A stretch of 24,539 nucleotides of DNA from WHSV01 sp050694055 (GCA_050694055.1 JBOGWX010000008.1:1-24539); one strand, 5' to 3'. Shown: positions 13,037-21,442, counted from the first letter of the stretch. Made by a program: numbers and translations. The notes: generated by a model from the letters alone, not told the origin.

Positions 13037-13081
13037 GCGCGCCCGGAGGGATTCGAACCCCCGACCCTCGGATTAGAAGTC
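13037..13081 (-). repeat. Right attachment site (attR) inside tRNA-Arg
   Basis: Perfect 45-bp copy of 2327-2371, extending from one base beyond the tRNA 3' end into the 3' side of the anticodon arm. Integration here keeps the tRNA gene intact because the element carries the same 3' segment. Confidence 0.92.
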
Positions 13082-13111
13082 CGATGCTCTATCCGGCTGA
13101 GCTACGGGCGC
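13038..13111 (-). tRNA. tRNA-Arg (TCT anticodon)
   Basis: On the minus strand a complete cloverleaf: acceptor GCGCCCG pairs with CGGGCGC; D arm GCTCAGCCGGATAGAGC; anticodon stem CGGA/TCCG with loop CTTCTAA giving TCT; T arm with GGTTCGAATCC. No CCA is encoded. It is the integration target, and its 3' part is the attachment core. Confidence 0.95.
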
Positions 13112-13157
13112 AGGAAACTCTCAGGCCTTCAGGATACAGGCGCGGATGCGCCCAATC

Positions 13158-13949
13158 CTATTGATCGCCAGAGTCGATGCCGGGCTCATCGGCGGCCCTC
13201 TGCCGTGTCGTCGACTCTCTCAGCCGGGACTCGGCCGCCGGCGCCAGGTAAACGACGAGGCGCGTGCCCGGAATGCGTCTCAATTGCATCGAGGTCATCC
13301 TATTCAGCACTTTGGGCACGCCCTCGACATGGCGCCAGTAGTCGTCCCACACGATCGCGCCCCGAGGCGAGAGCATCTCGATTGCGCTGCGCGTATCCCG
13401 CTCGACGTAGGGCTCGGAATGAGCGCCGTCGATGTAGACGAGATCACACCGGTCCTTCCAGGGGCTGAAGTCGAAAGAGGCCGAGTCGCCCCAGTGCTGT
13501 TCGATCTCGGCCGGATGGGGCCGCTCGTCGTAGACCTGGCCAGAGAACAGACCGCGGATCTCCCGGTCGCTGTCCTCGAGGGCTAGTGCCGGCTGCGATT
13601 CCGGCGGTAGATCGAGCGTGCGGACCACGCCGGAGCCCATGTTTCCCGCCAGCGTCCAGGTCGTGACGCCGGTGAAGGTGCCGATCTCGAACGCACTGGT
13701 CGCCTCGATGGCTCGTACCAACCCGGCAAGGAACACGAGACCCTCGAGGGTCTGGCCCCCCGCCTGCTCGAGATACTTGCGAGGCGGCAAGACGATCTCG
13801 TGCGAGTAGACGGCTTCTAGGAGTGGCGGCGAGAGCGCGGGCAGGGGTGAGTCCCTCTCGAACTGATGGTCCAGAAAGTGACGGCCGAGGACCCTGACTC
13901 GCTGCGCGATCGCCCTCGGCGTCACTAAGGATCGGTATGGCCGGAGCAT
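13158..13949 (-). CDS. Class I SAM-dependent methyltransferase (Methyltransf_24 type)
   Basis: 263 residues from ATG 13949, which overlaps the SGNH hydrolase stop as TGATG; a longer frame to 13982 starts inside the previous gene and is rejected. SAM-binding motif I is FEIGTFTGVTTWTLA (87-101); DLVYIDGAHS (169-178) and GAIVWDDYW (197-205) are the second and third motifs of the O-methyltransferase fold. This family methylates sugars or small hydroxyl compounds. Third place after an MBOAT acyltransferase and an SGNH protein suggests methylation of the same envelope glycan. The N-terminal 60 residues are basic, without a membrane helix. Last gene of its operon, ending 46 bp from the tRNA gene. 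Confidence 0.8.
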   Translation of the reverse strand: MLRPYRSLVTPRAIAQRVRVLGRHFLDHQFERDSPLPALSPPLLEAVYSHEIVLPPRKYLEQAGGQTLEGLVFLAGLVRAIEATSAFEIGTFTGVTTWTLAGNMGSGVVRTLDLPPESQPALALEDSDREIRGLFSGQVYDERPHPAEIEQHWGDSASFDFSPWKDRCDLVYIDGAHSEPYVERDTRSAIEMLSPRGAIVWDDYWRHVEGVPKVLNRMTSMQLRRIPGTRLVVYLAPAAESRLRESTTRQRAADEPGIDSGDQ

Positions 13950-15097
13950 CAGTCTTCGATGGCCCTCTTGGTCAGACCCCACTTCTTGACCGCCACCTCG
14001 ATCGCTTCACGCGCCAGGGCGTCGTAGCCCGTTACAGTGAAGTGCACACCGTCACCGCCGCGTAGCTGAGCGACGTTCCCTTTGGCGTCGCGTCCAAACG
14101 GCGCATAGCCGCCGTCGCGCGAGAAGCGTTCGTAGGTGTCGAAGAACGCCGCCGCCTGGTAGTTCTCCACACCGTCCTCATAGCTCTCGTTGAAGGTGCG
14201 GGCCAGCGAGTTGTCCTTTCGGTCGGCCAGCGGAGGGAGACCGACCCACACGACGCGGCCCCCCGTCTCGGTGGCGGCACCGAGAAATTGGTCGATCCGT
14301 TCGCTGTAGACCTCCGCCCACTCCTCACCTCCGCCGGGGATGATCCTTCCTCCCGGATAGATGATCGACTGGTCGTCGTTGACGCCGATCAAGACCACGA
14401 CGACGTCGGGTCTGAAGCGATCGCTGATCTGCTGCATCCCTTTGACCCAGTCGAAGTAGTCGGCGCGCGCCAATCCCGTCGAGAGCCGGCCTTGGTCGAC
14501 GAACTGGACGAGAGCCGGGTCGAACACGCGCCCAACGGCGGTGCTCAATCCCATCGCAAGTGAATCACCCACCACGACGACGCGCAGCTTGTTATTGCTC
14601 GTTGGCTCGCGCAGGGCGTACGCCGGGTCGAATTCGAGCTCGTCTTCGTCATCGTCCCGCAGGTTGCGGTCCGGATCGAGTGCGGGCAAGGGATCTGGCG
14701 TTGCAACGACCTCTGGGGCCACGCCGAAGTCCGTCGGAATGGGCTCCGGCTCGTCGGCATACAGCTCGCCTCCCGGCGGCGCGTTGGGGTCTCGGCCAAG
14801 AGCGCGTTGGAGAGCTTCACCGACCGTTGCGATCCTGAGCGTGTCGCTAACCGAGGCGATGGGAGTCAGGACCGTCAGGGAAGCCGTGCGTCGAGCCCCG
14901 TCGGGTGAAGCTTCGGCGGAGCGCTTCAGCGATGGGGCCGCCAGCAGCAACCAGAGCAGCAAGGAGAACAGCATCACCACGAGGATCCTTCCGGCAGGAG
15001 CGGCCCTGCGCCCCCGGCGACGGCGTCTGCGTTTGAGCGGTCGGTCGTCCTCGACCCGCTCCGTCACGGTGGTCTCTGGCCTGTCGAGTGTTTTCAT
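13949..15097 (-). CDS. Membrane-anchored SGNH/GDSL hydrolase, DUF459-like, AlgJ/DltD-like partner
   Basis: 382 residues from ATG 15097, 13 bases after the MBOAT stop; a TTG start 12 bases earlier is possible. A basic cytoplasmic N-terminus (LKRRRRRRGRR) precedes one membrane segment (ILVVMLFSLLLWLLLAA, 38-54). A Pro/Asp/Glu-rich, probably extended region (105-170) follows. The SGNH domain lies outside the membrane: block I VVVGDSLAMG with Ser179, block III IGVND (237-241) and block V DGVHFT (349-354) with the catalytic Asp/His. Such proteins receive acyl groups exported by MBOAT partners and transfer them to, or remove them from, surface polysaccharides. Tight linkage to the MBOAT gene supports one two-component O-acetylation machine. 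Confidence 0.85.
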   Translation of the reverse strand: MKTLDRPETTVTERVEDDRPLKRRRRRRGRRAAPAGRILVVMLFSLLLWLLLAAPSLKRSAEASPDGARRTASLTVLTPIASVSDTLRIATVGEALQRALGRDPNAPPGGELYADEPEPIPTDFGVAPEVVATPDPLPALDPDRNLRDDDEDELEFDPAYALREPTSNNKLRVVVVGDSLAMGLSTAVGRVFDPALVQFVDQGRLSTGLARADYFDWVKGMQQISDRFRPDVVVVLIGVNDDQSIIYPGGRIIPGGGEEWAEVYSERIDQFLGAATETGGRVVWVGLPPLADRKDNSLARTFNESYEDGVENYQAAAFFDTYERFSRDGGYAPFGRDAKGNVAQLRGGDGVHFTVTGYDALAREAIEVAVKKWGLTKRAIED

Positions 15098-15110
15098 GCT
15101 TAGGACCAAT

Positions 15111-16538
15111 CTAGAACTGGAAGTAGATAAAAGGGGCGACCCCCTGGGGGCCGAGTGTGGTGATGACGAAAAGAGCGAGCGCGAGAACCACTCCCTGTAT
15201 CGCCGGCGCCATCCGGGAGAAGGCTATCTGCACTCGTCCGGCCGTCCGTCCGGGTAGCCACTGCAACCCGATCATTCCGGCGATGACGACGATCAGCAGA
15301 AGCGACACGAGCGCCGCGGGTTGAGCCCAACCGGTGGCCAGCCGAGCGAGCATGTCGAAGGCGCTCGCGAGCGAATCGGCGCGAAAGAAGACCCATCCGA
15401 GACAGACGAGGTGAAAGGTGACGATGCGCTGACGAGCGATCGATCCCGGATCGTTGGGTTGAGGAGAAAGTCCTTTGGCGATTCGCCGCGTCCTTCGGAG
15501 ATGTCCGACTGCTTGACCCATTCCGTGCATCGTTGCCCACACCACGAAGGTCCACGCCGCCCCGTGCCACAGTCCCCCTAACACCATGGTGAGGACGATG
15601 TTGACGTGGGTGCGAACCTCTCCTCCCCTTGATCCTCCCAGTGGGATGTAGAGATAGTCGCGCAGCCAGCGAGACAACGTCATGTGCCAGCGTCGCCAGA
15701 AATCCTGTAGCGACCGGGCACTGTAAGGACGGTTGAAGTTCTCCGGAAAGCGATAACCGAGTAACAGCGCGACGCCGATGGCGATGTCGGTGTAGCCGCT
15801 GAAGTCGGCGTAGATGACGACCGCATAGCCGTAGATGGCGATGAGGACTTCGAGCGACGCGTGGCGGCCCGGATCCGCGAACACGGGGTCCACGATGGTG
15901 GTCGCGACATAGCTGGAAACGACGATCTTCTTGAAGAGTCCGCCGAGGACGAGCCACGCGCCGCGCGAGAAGTCCACGCGGCGAGGATCTCTACCGCGCT
16001 GCAACTGGGGGATTAGCTCCTCACCTCGGACGATCGGTCCTGCGACCAGGTGGGGAAAGAACGAGAGGTAGAGAAAGAAGTCGAGCCATCCGACGGGCTC
16101 GAGCTCCCGCCGGTAGATGTCGATGATGTAGCTGATCGCCATGAACGTGAAAAACGAGATGCCGACCGGCAGAACGATCTGCAGCAGAGGGACCGCCGAC
16201 CCGATGCCGAAGCCGTCCAGTGCATTCGCCAGATTGAGGGTGAAGAACGAGTAGTACTTGAAGTACGCGAGCGGCAGCAGCGTCACGGTCACCGAGATCA
16301 CCAGCACGAGCCGACGCCGGCGCTCACTCTCGGTCCGCCACAGGACGATTCCGCCCAATTCGGCCAGTGCGCTGACCCCCGCGAGGAGCCAGACGAAACG
16401 GGGATCCCACCACGCGTAGAAGAGATAGCTGGCGAGGATCATGAAGACCTTCCACTGCTTGGTGGCCGGCTTCAGCAACCAGTGCGCCAGAAAGACGATG
16501 GCAAAGAAGACCGCGAAATCCGTGGTTGGAAAAAGCAT
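15111..16538 (-). CDS. MBOAT-family O-acyltransferase (AlgI/DltB-like)
   Basis: 475 residues with about 10-12 hydrophobic segments. Family signatures are ISYIIDIYR (135-143), FFPHLVAGPIVRGEELIPQ (160-178), YADFSGYTDIAIG (243-255), DFWRRWHMTLSRWLRDYLYIPLGG (279-302) with His285, and GGLWHGAAWTF (321-331) with the catalytic His325. These proteins move acyl groups across the cytoplasmic membrane to acylate alginate, teichoic acid, peptidoglycan or other glycans. First gene of the operon, followed by the SGNH partner and a methyltransferase. The substrate cannot be read from sequence. The start is near a perfect TTGACA box. Confidence 0.93.
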   Translation of the reverse strand: MLFPTTDFAVFFAIVFLAHWLLKPATKQWKVFMILASYLFYAWWDPRFVWLLAGVSALAELGGIVLWRTESERRRRLVLVISVTVTLLPLAYFKYYSFFTLNLANALDGFGIGSAVPLLQIVLPVGISFFTFMAISYIIDIYRRELEPVGWLDFFLYLSFFPHLVAGPIVRGEELIPQLQRGRDPRRVDFSRGAWLVLGGLFKKIVVSSYVATTIVDPVFADPGRHASLEVLIAIYGYAVVIYADFSGYTDIAIGVALLLGYRFPENFNRPYSARSLQDFWRRWHMTLSRWLRDYLYIPLGGSRGGEVRTHVNIVLTMVLGGLWHGAAWTFVVWATMHGMGQAVGHLRRTRRIAKGLSPQPNDPGSIARQRIVTFHLVCLGWVFFRADSLASAFDMLARLATGWAQPAALVSLLLIVVIAGMIGLQWLPGRTAGRVQIAFSRMAPAIQGVVLALALFVITTLGPQGVAPFIYFQF

Positions 16539-16594
16539 CTCTTGTCGTCGGCTGCTCCGCTCGCAACGCCCTCGGTCCCGAGCGGGCAGTCGCT

Positions 16595-16623
16595 CCCTTA
16601 TGTAGATGAACCATACGTGTCAA
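16595..16623 (-). promoter_or_regulatory. Possible promoter of the MBOAT operon
   Basis: On the minus strand, a perfect TTGACA (16623-16618) is followed after 17 bp by TAAGGG (16600-16595), or after 15 bp by CATAAG. The -10 match is weak, so the call rests on the -35 and on the position 57 bp before the start codon. Confidence 0.35.
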
Positions 16624-16641
16624 CGATCTCCGGGCCACATC

Positions 16642-16669
16642 TTGTCAGCGCCCCAGTCGGTGCGATAAT
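16642..16669 (+). promoter_or_regulatory. Possible promoter of the cox operon
   Basis: TTGTCA (16642-16647) and GATAAT (16664-16669) are separated by 16 bp, close to the housekeeping sigma consensus, 68 bp before the coxM start. No obvious operator was seen. Confidence 0.45.
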
Positions 16670-16736
16670 CGGTCTCCTGGGGTGGTGTTGTGCGTTGCCG
16701 GGATTGTCGGGCTTGAGAGGGAGGTAGGCACGCGCC

Positions 16737-17606
16737 ATGTTTCCCAGCCGCTTCGAGTACTCCGCTCCTCATTCACTCGACGAGGCGCTTGCCACCCTCG
16801 GACAGAATCCCGAAGAGACGAAGGTCCTGGCTGGGGGCCAGAGCCTGATACCCCTGCTCAAGCTTCGCTTCGCCTCACCCAGGGTGGTCGTTGACATCAA
16901 CCGTATTCCGGGACTCTCGACCGTCGAGGAGTCGAACGGGCACCTGAGCATCGGATCCCTCGCATGTCACAACCAGCTTGCGGCGAACCCCCTCGTCTCC
17001 GAGCGCTATCCCACGGCTGCGGCGGCCGCGCCGCAGATCGCGGACCCGCTCGTGCGCAATCTGGGCACCCTGGGAGGATCTCTCGCCCACGGTGATCCCG
17101 CGGGCGACTGGGGTTCCGTGATGCTTGCACTCAATGCCGAGGTCGTGGTGCGGGGGCCGACCGGCGAGCGCGGCATTCCGATCGATGACTTTCTCGTCGA
17201 CATCTTCACCACTTCGCTCCAGGTCGACGAGATCGTCACGGGTGTCCGTATCCCAAAGCCCGAGGGGTCCTTTGGCGGTACTTACTTGAAGCTCGAGCGC
17301 AAAGTCGGTGACTTCGCCACGGTCGGGGTCGCCGTCCACCTCGAGCTCGACGGCGACACGATCCAGCGGGCCGGCCTGGGACTCACTGCCGTGGGCACGC
17401 GCAACATCAAGGCATCGGAGGCAGAGAGCGCGCTCACCGGCAATCGGTGCAGCGAGGAGCTGTTCACCGAGGCCGGACGCCTCGCAGCCCAAGAGGCCGA
17501 TCCGACCTCGGACGTGCGGGGGCCGGCGGAGTACAAGCGAGCGGTCGTTGAGACCTTCGTGACACGCGGGCTGGCGCAGGCTCGCGACCAAGCGCTCGCC
17601 GGATAG
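16737..17606 (+). CDS. coxM: Carbon monoxide dehydrogenase medium (FAD) subunit
   Basis: 289 residues. Two FAD-binding motifs are plain: AGGQSLIPLLKLR (32-44) and NLGTLGGSLAHGDPAGDWGS (108-127), the double-glycine pair of the CoxM/CutM family, followed by the C-terminal CO-dehydrogenase flavoprotein domain (GGTYLKLERKVGDFATVGVAV). The subunit passes electrons from the iron-sulfur protein through FAD to the respiratory chain. First gene of coxMSL, the order usual for form I enzymes. A GGGAGG lies 14 nt before the ATG, rather far, and could indicate weak initiation. Ends 9 bp before coxS. Confidence 0.92.
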   Translation: MFPSRFEYSAPHSLDEALATLGQNPEETKVLAGGQSLIPLLKLRFASPRVVVDINRIPGLSTVEESNGHLSIGSLACHNQLAANPLVSERYPTAAAAAPQIADPLVRNLGTLGGSLAHGDPAGDWGSVMLALNAEVVVRGPTGERGIPIDDFLVDIFTTSLQVDEIVTGVRIPKPEGSFGGTYLKLERKVGDFATVGVAVHLELDGDTIQRAGLGLTAVGTRNIKASEAESALTGNRCSEELFTEAGRLAAQEADPTSDVRGPAEYKRAVVETFVTRGLAQARDQALAG

Positions 17607-17615
17607 GGAGGCAAC

Positions 17616-18104
17616 ATGGAGATCAATCTCATCGTCAATTCTGAGAAAGTCACTGCGGACGTCGAACCGCGCCGACTTCTCGTTCACTTCCTGCGTGACG
17701 ACCTGCGACTCACCGCCGCTCATGTCGGCTGCGATACGACGAGTTGCGGCGCGTGCACGGTGCTGCGGAATGGAACGCCGATCAAGTCCTGCACGATGTT
17801 TGCTGTGCAGGCGGACGGGGACGAGGTGACCACCGTCGAGGGCCTCGGCCGCAATGGACAGCTTCATCCGATTCAGGCGGGCTTCAAGGAGGAGCATGGC
17901 CTGCAGTGTGGCTTCTGCACGCCCGGCATGATGCTCGTCGCGGCCGCACTCCTAGAGAACAACGAGGATCCCAGCGAAGAGGACATTCGCTGGGCGATAT
18001 CCGGCAACATCTGCCGCTGCACCGGTTACCAGAACATCGTCAAGTCCGTGCAGTGGGCCGCAGGACAGATGAAGTCCGAGCGCGCCGATTCCCCCACAAG
18101 CTAG
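17616..18104 (+). CDS. coxS: Carbon monoxide dehydrogenase small (2Fe-2S) subunit
   Basis: 162 residues with all eight ligands for two [2Fe-2S] clusters. The plant-type ferredoxin site is Cys39, Cys44, Cys47 (GCDTTSCGAC) and Cys59. The helical site is Cys98, Cys101 (LQCGFCTPGM) and Cys133, Cys135 (NICRCTGY). Length is normal for the family. A GGGAGG 4 nt upstream gives a good start. It relays electrons between the molybdenum-copper site of CoxL and the FAD of CoxM, probably in a complex on the cytoplasmic face of the membrane. Confidence 0.95.
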   Translation: MEINLIVNSEKVTADVEPRRLLVHFLRDDLRLTAAHVGCDTTSCGACTVLRNGTPIKSCTMFAVQADGDEVTTVEGLGRNGQLHPIQAGFKEEHGLQCGFCTPGMMLVAAALLENNEDPSEEDIRWAISGNICRCTGYQNIVKSVQWAAGQMKSERADSPTS

Positions 18105-18113
18105 GAGAACGAG

Positions 18114-20465
18114 ATGGCGGTCAGCGAAACGCAGGTTCACGGCATCGGCCACAGCATCAAGCGTAAGGAGGACGATCGGTTCATCCGAGGCAAGGGGACA
18201 TACGTCGACGACATCGCCCTGCCCGGCATGCTGCACATGGCGATCCTTCGTAGCCCTTTGGCTCACGCCAAGCTGGTTTCGATCGACACGAGTGCGGCGG
18301 CGGCATTGCCCGGGGTCGTCGCGGTGATCACCGGCGAGGATCTCGCGGCGCACAACCTCGCATGGATGCCGACGCTGTCGGGAGACACTCAAGCGGTGTT
18401 CGTCACCGACAAGGTGCGCTTCCAGGGTCAGGAGGTAGCGGCGGTTGTCGCAGAGAGTGCGTACGTTGCTTACGATGCCCTCGAGCTCATCGAGGTCGAG
18501 TACGACCCTCTGGATGTGGTCGTCGATCCCAAGAAAGCGCTCGAGCCCGGCGCACCGATGATTCGTGACGAGAAGGAGGGTCAGACCGACAACCGGTGCT
18601 ACCACTGGGAGTCGGGCGACAAAGAGGCCACCGACGCGGCCTTCGCGAAGGCGCACAAGATTGTCTCCCTCGATACGCACTACCCTCGCTGCCACCCCGC
18701 GCCTCTGGAGACCTGCGGGATCGTGGCCGACGTCAACCCCGCGACCGGCAAGGCGACGCTGCACCTGACCTCACAGGCCCCCCACGCGCACCGCACCTTG
18801 TTTGCGATCGTGGCGGGCCTTCCCGAGCAGAACATTCAGATCAAGACGCCGGACATCGGTGGTGGTTTTGGCAACAAGGTGCCCATCTATCCGGGCTACG
18901 TGGCCGCAACTGCGGCCTCGCTGCTCATCGGAAAACCAGTGAAGTGGATCGAGTCCCGCAGCGAGAATTTGATCTCGACTGGTTTCGCGCGCGACTACCA
19001 CATGAGCGGCGAGCTGGCTCTGGACGCCGACGGCAAGATGCTCGCGCTGCGCGTCAAACTAGTGTCCGACAACGGGGCTTTCTTCGCCGACGCTCAGCCC
19101 TCCAAGTTCCGTGCAGGGCTCTTCCACATCGTCACCGGTTCCTACGATCTGCCCGCTGCCCACATAGAGGCCGACGGCGCGTACACCAACAAGGCCCCCG
19201 GTGGCGTGGCGTACCGTTGTTCTTTCCGCGTCACCGAGGCCTCATACCTCATCGAGCGTCTCGTGCAGAACGCCGCCTACGAGCTCGATACGGATCCGGC
19301 CGAGCTCAGAATGAAGAACTTCATTCAGCCCGAGCAGTTCCCCTATGCCTCGGCGACCGGCTTCGAGTACGACTCGGGTGACTACCCGCGCGCGCTGAAC
19401 CTGGCACTCGAACAAATCGGCTACGAGCAGCTACGGGAGGAACAGAAGCAAGCCCGCGCACAGGGAAAGCTGCTCGGAATCGGAATCGCGAGCTTCACCG
19501 AGGTAGTGGGGGCCGGAAAGGCGAAGGACTTCGACATCGCCGGGCTCAAGATGTTCGACTCGGCCGAGCTGAGGGTTCACCCGACCGGCAAGGCCATCCT
19601 CAAGATCGGAGTGCAGACCCAAGGTCAGGGACACGAGACGACCTTCGCTCAGATCGTCGCCAGCGAACTGGGCATTCCCCCCGAGGACATCCTGGTTCAG
19701 TACGGCGATACCGACAACACGCCCTACGGGCTCGGCACCTACGCGTCTCGGAGCACCCCGGTTGCGGGCGCGGCGACCGCGGTGATCGCGCGCAAGCTGC
19801 GCGACAAGGGCCGCAAGATCGCCGCTCACCTGCTCGAGGTGTCCGAAGAGGACCTCGACTGGGACACCGACCACTTCGCGGTCAAGGGTGCCCCCGACAA
19901 GCAGGTCACGATCCAGGACGTCGCGTTTGCCGCCTACACCAACATGCCCGACGGCATGGAGGCCGGCCTCGAGGGCGTGCACTATTACGACCCACCCAAC
20001 ATGACCTATCCGTTCGGCAGCTACCTCGTCGCGGTAGAGGTCGACGAGGGCACGGGTGAATGGAAGGTGCGCCGCATGGTTGCGGTCGACGACTGCGGGG
20101 TGCGGATCAATCCGATGATCGTCGAGGGCCAGATTCACGGCGGTCTCACCGAGGGTTACGCCATTGCGGCGATGGAACTGATCACCTTCGACGAGGAAGG
20201 TAACTGCATCGGCGGCAACATGACCGACTACCTGATTCCCACCGCGTGGGAGACGCCGCACTTCGAGGTGCACCAGACCGTGACGCCCTCGCCGCATCAC
20301 CCGATCGGAGCCAAAGGAGTAGGCGAGTCCGCCACCGTGGGCTCGCCCGCGGCTTACGTCAACGCCGTGATCGACGCGCTCCGTCATCTCGGCGTGACCA
20401 ACATCGACATGCCCGTCACCTCCGCCAAAGTGTGGCAGGCGATTCAGGAGGCCGGTAGGACGTGA
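18114..20465 (+). CDS. coxL: Form I carbon monoxide dehydrogenase large (Mo-Cu) subunit
   Basis: 783 residues. The decisive motif is AYRCSFR at 366-372, the form I active-site loop whose Cys369 carries the copper; form II and other hydroxylases have AYRGAGR there. Other family motifs present are TSQAPH (Gln221, molybdopterin contact), DIGGGFGNK (247-255), and GAKGVGES near the C-terminus with the active-site Glu at about 738. The enzyme oxidises CO to CO2 with water, feeding electrons to respiration; in soil actinobacteria it allows survival on trace atmospheric CO. AGGAG 6 nt upstream supports the start. Its stop overlaps the next start (GTGA). No truncation or substituted ligand was seen. 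Confidence 0.96.
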   Translation: MAVSETQVHGIGHSIKRKEDDRFIRGKGTYVDDIALPGMLHMAILRSPLAHAKLVSIDTSAAAALPGVVAVITGEDLAAHNLAWMPTLSGDTQAVFVTDKVRFQGQEVAAVVAESAYVAYDALELIEVEYDPLDVVVDPKKALEPGAPMIRDEKEGQTDNRCYHWESGDKEATDAAFAKAHKIVSLDTHYPRCHPAPLETCGIVADVNPATGKATLHLTSQAPHAHRTLFAIVAGLPEQNIQIKTPDIGGGFGNKVPIYPGYVAATAASLLIGKPVKWIESRSENLISTGFARDYHMSGELALDADGKMLALRVKLVSDNGAFFADAQPSKFRAGLFHIVTGSYDLPAAHIEADGAYTNKAPGGVAYRCSFRVTEASYLIERLVQNAAYELDTDPAELRMKNFIQPEQFPYASATGFEYDSGDYPRALNLALEQIGYEQLREEQKQARAQGKLLGIGIASFTEVVGAGKAKDFDIAGLKMFDSAELRVHPTGKAILKIGVQTQGQGHETTFAQIVASELGIPPEDILVQYGDTDNTPYGLGTYASRSTPVAGAATAVIARKLRDKGRKIAAHLLEVSEEDLDWDTDHFAVKGAPDKQVTIQDVAFAAYTNMPDGMEAGLEGVHYYDPPNMTYPFGSYLVAVEVDEGTGEWKVRRMVAVDDCGVRINPMIVEGQIHGGLTEGYAIAAMELITFDEEGNCIGGNMTDYLIPTAWETPHFEVHQTVTPSPHHPIGAKGVGESATVGSPAAYVNAVIDALRHLGVTNIDMPVTSAKVWQAIQEAGRT

Positions 20466-21442
20466 ACGACAGCCTGCGACTGGCCGCGGAGCTCGAGTCG
20501 CGGAACGAGCCTTTCGCGCTGGCCACCGTGGTCAAGGTCGAGCGCCCGGTGTCCGCCAAGCCCGGCGATCGCGCACTCATCACGGCCGGCGGACGGTTGT
20601 CGGGATGGATCGGAGGCTCATGCTCCGAGCCGATCGTCGTGCGCGAGGCGCTGGCGGCATTGGGGGACGGCGCGCCGCGCCTGGTGCGCATCCGTCCCCC
20701 TGAGAGTCCCTTCGAGCCGCCGCAGCCCGGGGTGGTGATCGAGATCACGACCTGCGCGTCGGAGGGGGGCGTGGACGTCTTCGTGGAGCCTCGTTTAGCA
20801 AGGCCACATCTCGTCGTGGTGGGCTCGTCACCCGTGGCTCGCGTGCTCGCGGAGCTCGCGAGCAGGATCGATTACCGGGTGAGCGCCGCTCTCGACGCGC
20901 CCTCCGAGCGCGTCCCCGCGGCCGGCGACGCAATGGGCATGGCGGAGTTGGCCCAATCCAAATTGCGCCGCGAGGACGCGGTGGTGATCGCGACGATGAA
21001 CCGCTACGACGACGCGGGCATCGAGGCGGCAGTTTCCACGGATGCCGGTTACGTGGGGCTCGTTGCCAGCCGCCAGCGTGCCGACCAGCTCATCGGGCTC
21101 GTTCGATCGAGGGGGGTCTCGTCCGAGGCGCTCGAGCGCGTGCGTTCCCCGGCCGGACTCGACCTCGGACCCTCGTCCCAGCATGAGATCGCGCTGGCGA
21201 TTCTCGCCGAAGTGGTAGCCGAGCGGCACCGAGTGGAGGGCGCTCGGCCTGAGGCGTTCTGTGAGCCCGAACGAGAGCAGGCCCAAGCGATCGACCCGAT
21301 CTGTGGCATGTCGGTTCCGATCGTGGCCGACGCCATCACCGTCACGCACGAGGGCGTGACCTACTACTTCTGCGCGCCGGGATGTCGCAGGGCCTTTCTT
21401 GCCGACCCCGACGGAGCCTCGGAGCGCATCTCGGCGAGCTGA
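20462..21442 (+). CDS. coxF: XdhC/CoxF-like Mo-cofactor maturation protein with C-terminal YHS domain
   Basis: 326 residues from a GTG overlapping the coxL stop. The N-terminal XdhC_CoxI domain has ALATVVKVERPVSAKPGDRALI and GWIGGSCSEP (49-58); a Rossmann-like domain follows with LVVVGSSPVARVLAELA (117-133) and GYVGLVASR. This family handles and sulfurates the molybdenum cofactor before insertion. Residues 278-315 add a YHS domain (DPICGMSVP, then TYYFCAPGCRRAF), a cysteine-rich module that binds metal; copper would make sense for a Mo-Cu enzyme, but this is inference. The other accessory genes usual beside coxMSL (coxD, coxE, coxG) are absent from the window. Confidence 0.82.
   Translation: MNDSLRLAAELESRNEPFALATVVKVERPVSAKPGDRALITAGGRLSGWIGGSCSEPIVVREALAALGDGAPRLVRIRPPESPFEPPQPGVVIEITTCASEGGVDVFVEPRLARPHLVVVGSSPVARVLAELASRIDYRVSAALDAPSERVPAAGDAMGMAELAQSKLRREDAVVIATMNRYDDAGIEAAVSTDAGYVGLVASRQRADQLIGLVRSRGVSSEALERVRSPAGLDLGPSSQHEIALAILAEVVAERHRVEGARPEAFCEPEREQAQAIDPICGMSVPIVADAITVTHEGVTYYFCAPGCRRAFLADPDGASERISAS

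Larger units (their letters stand above)
2327..13081. mobile_element. Integrated phage-satellite-like element (mini-prophage) at tRNA-Arg(TCT)
   Basis: About 10.75 kb bounded by a perfect 45-bp direct repeat (2327-2371 and 13037-13081) equal to the 3' part of the tRNA-Arg gene. The tyrosine integrase sits at the tRNA-proximal end. Contents: a divergent regulatory switch at about 10.8 kb; a leftward operon with XRE regulator, excisionase-like, winged-helix, replication-initiator-like, zinc-ribbon, small and large terminase and head-protease/scaffold-like genes; and accessory genes near the left end. No portal, major capsid, tail, holin or endolysin gene is visible. Size, gene order and packaging-only content match phage-inducible chromosomal islands and similar satellites better than a complete prophage. 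A decayed prophage is the main alternative, but the reading frames are intact and tightly packed. Confidence 0.85.

Noticed and set aside
13146..13586. Plus-strand frame of 146 codons
   Set aside because: Antisense to the methyltransferase, which has clear SAM motifs.
14541..15257. Plus-strand frame of 238 codons
   Set aside because: Antisense to the SGNH and MBOAT genes; Ser/Arg runs mirror the Asp/Glu-rich linker.
16875..17897. Minus-strand frame of 340 codons
   Set aside because: Lies antisense to coxM and coxS, whose motifs are unmistakable; composition is typical of a high-GC shadow.
19431..20387. Minus-strand frame of 318 codons
   Set aside because: Antisense to coxL; no recognisable motif, His/Asp/Arg-rich.
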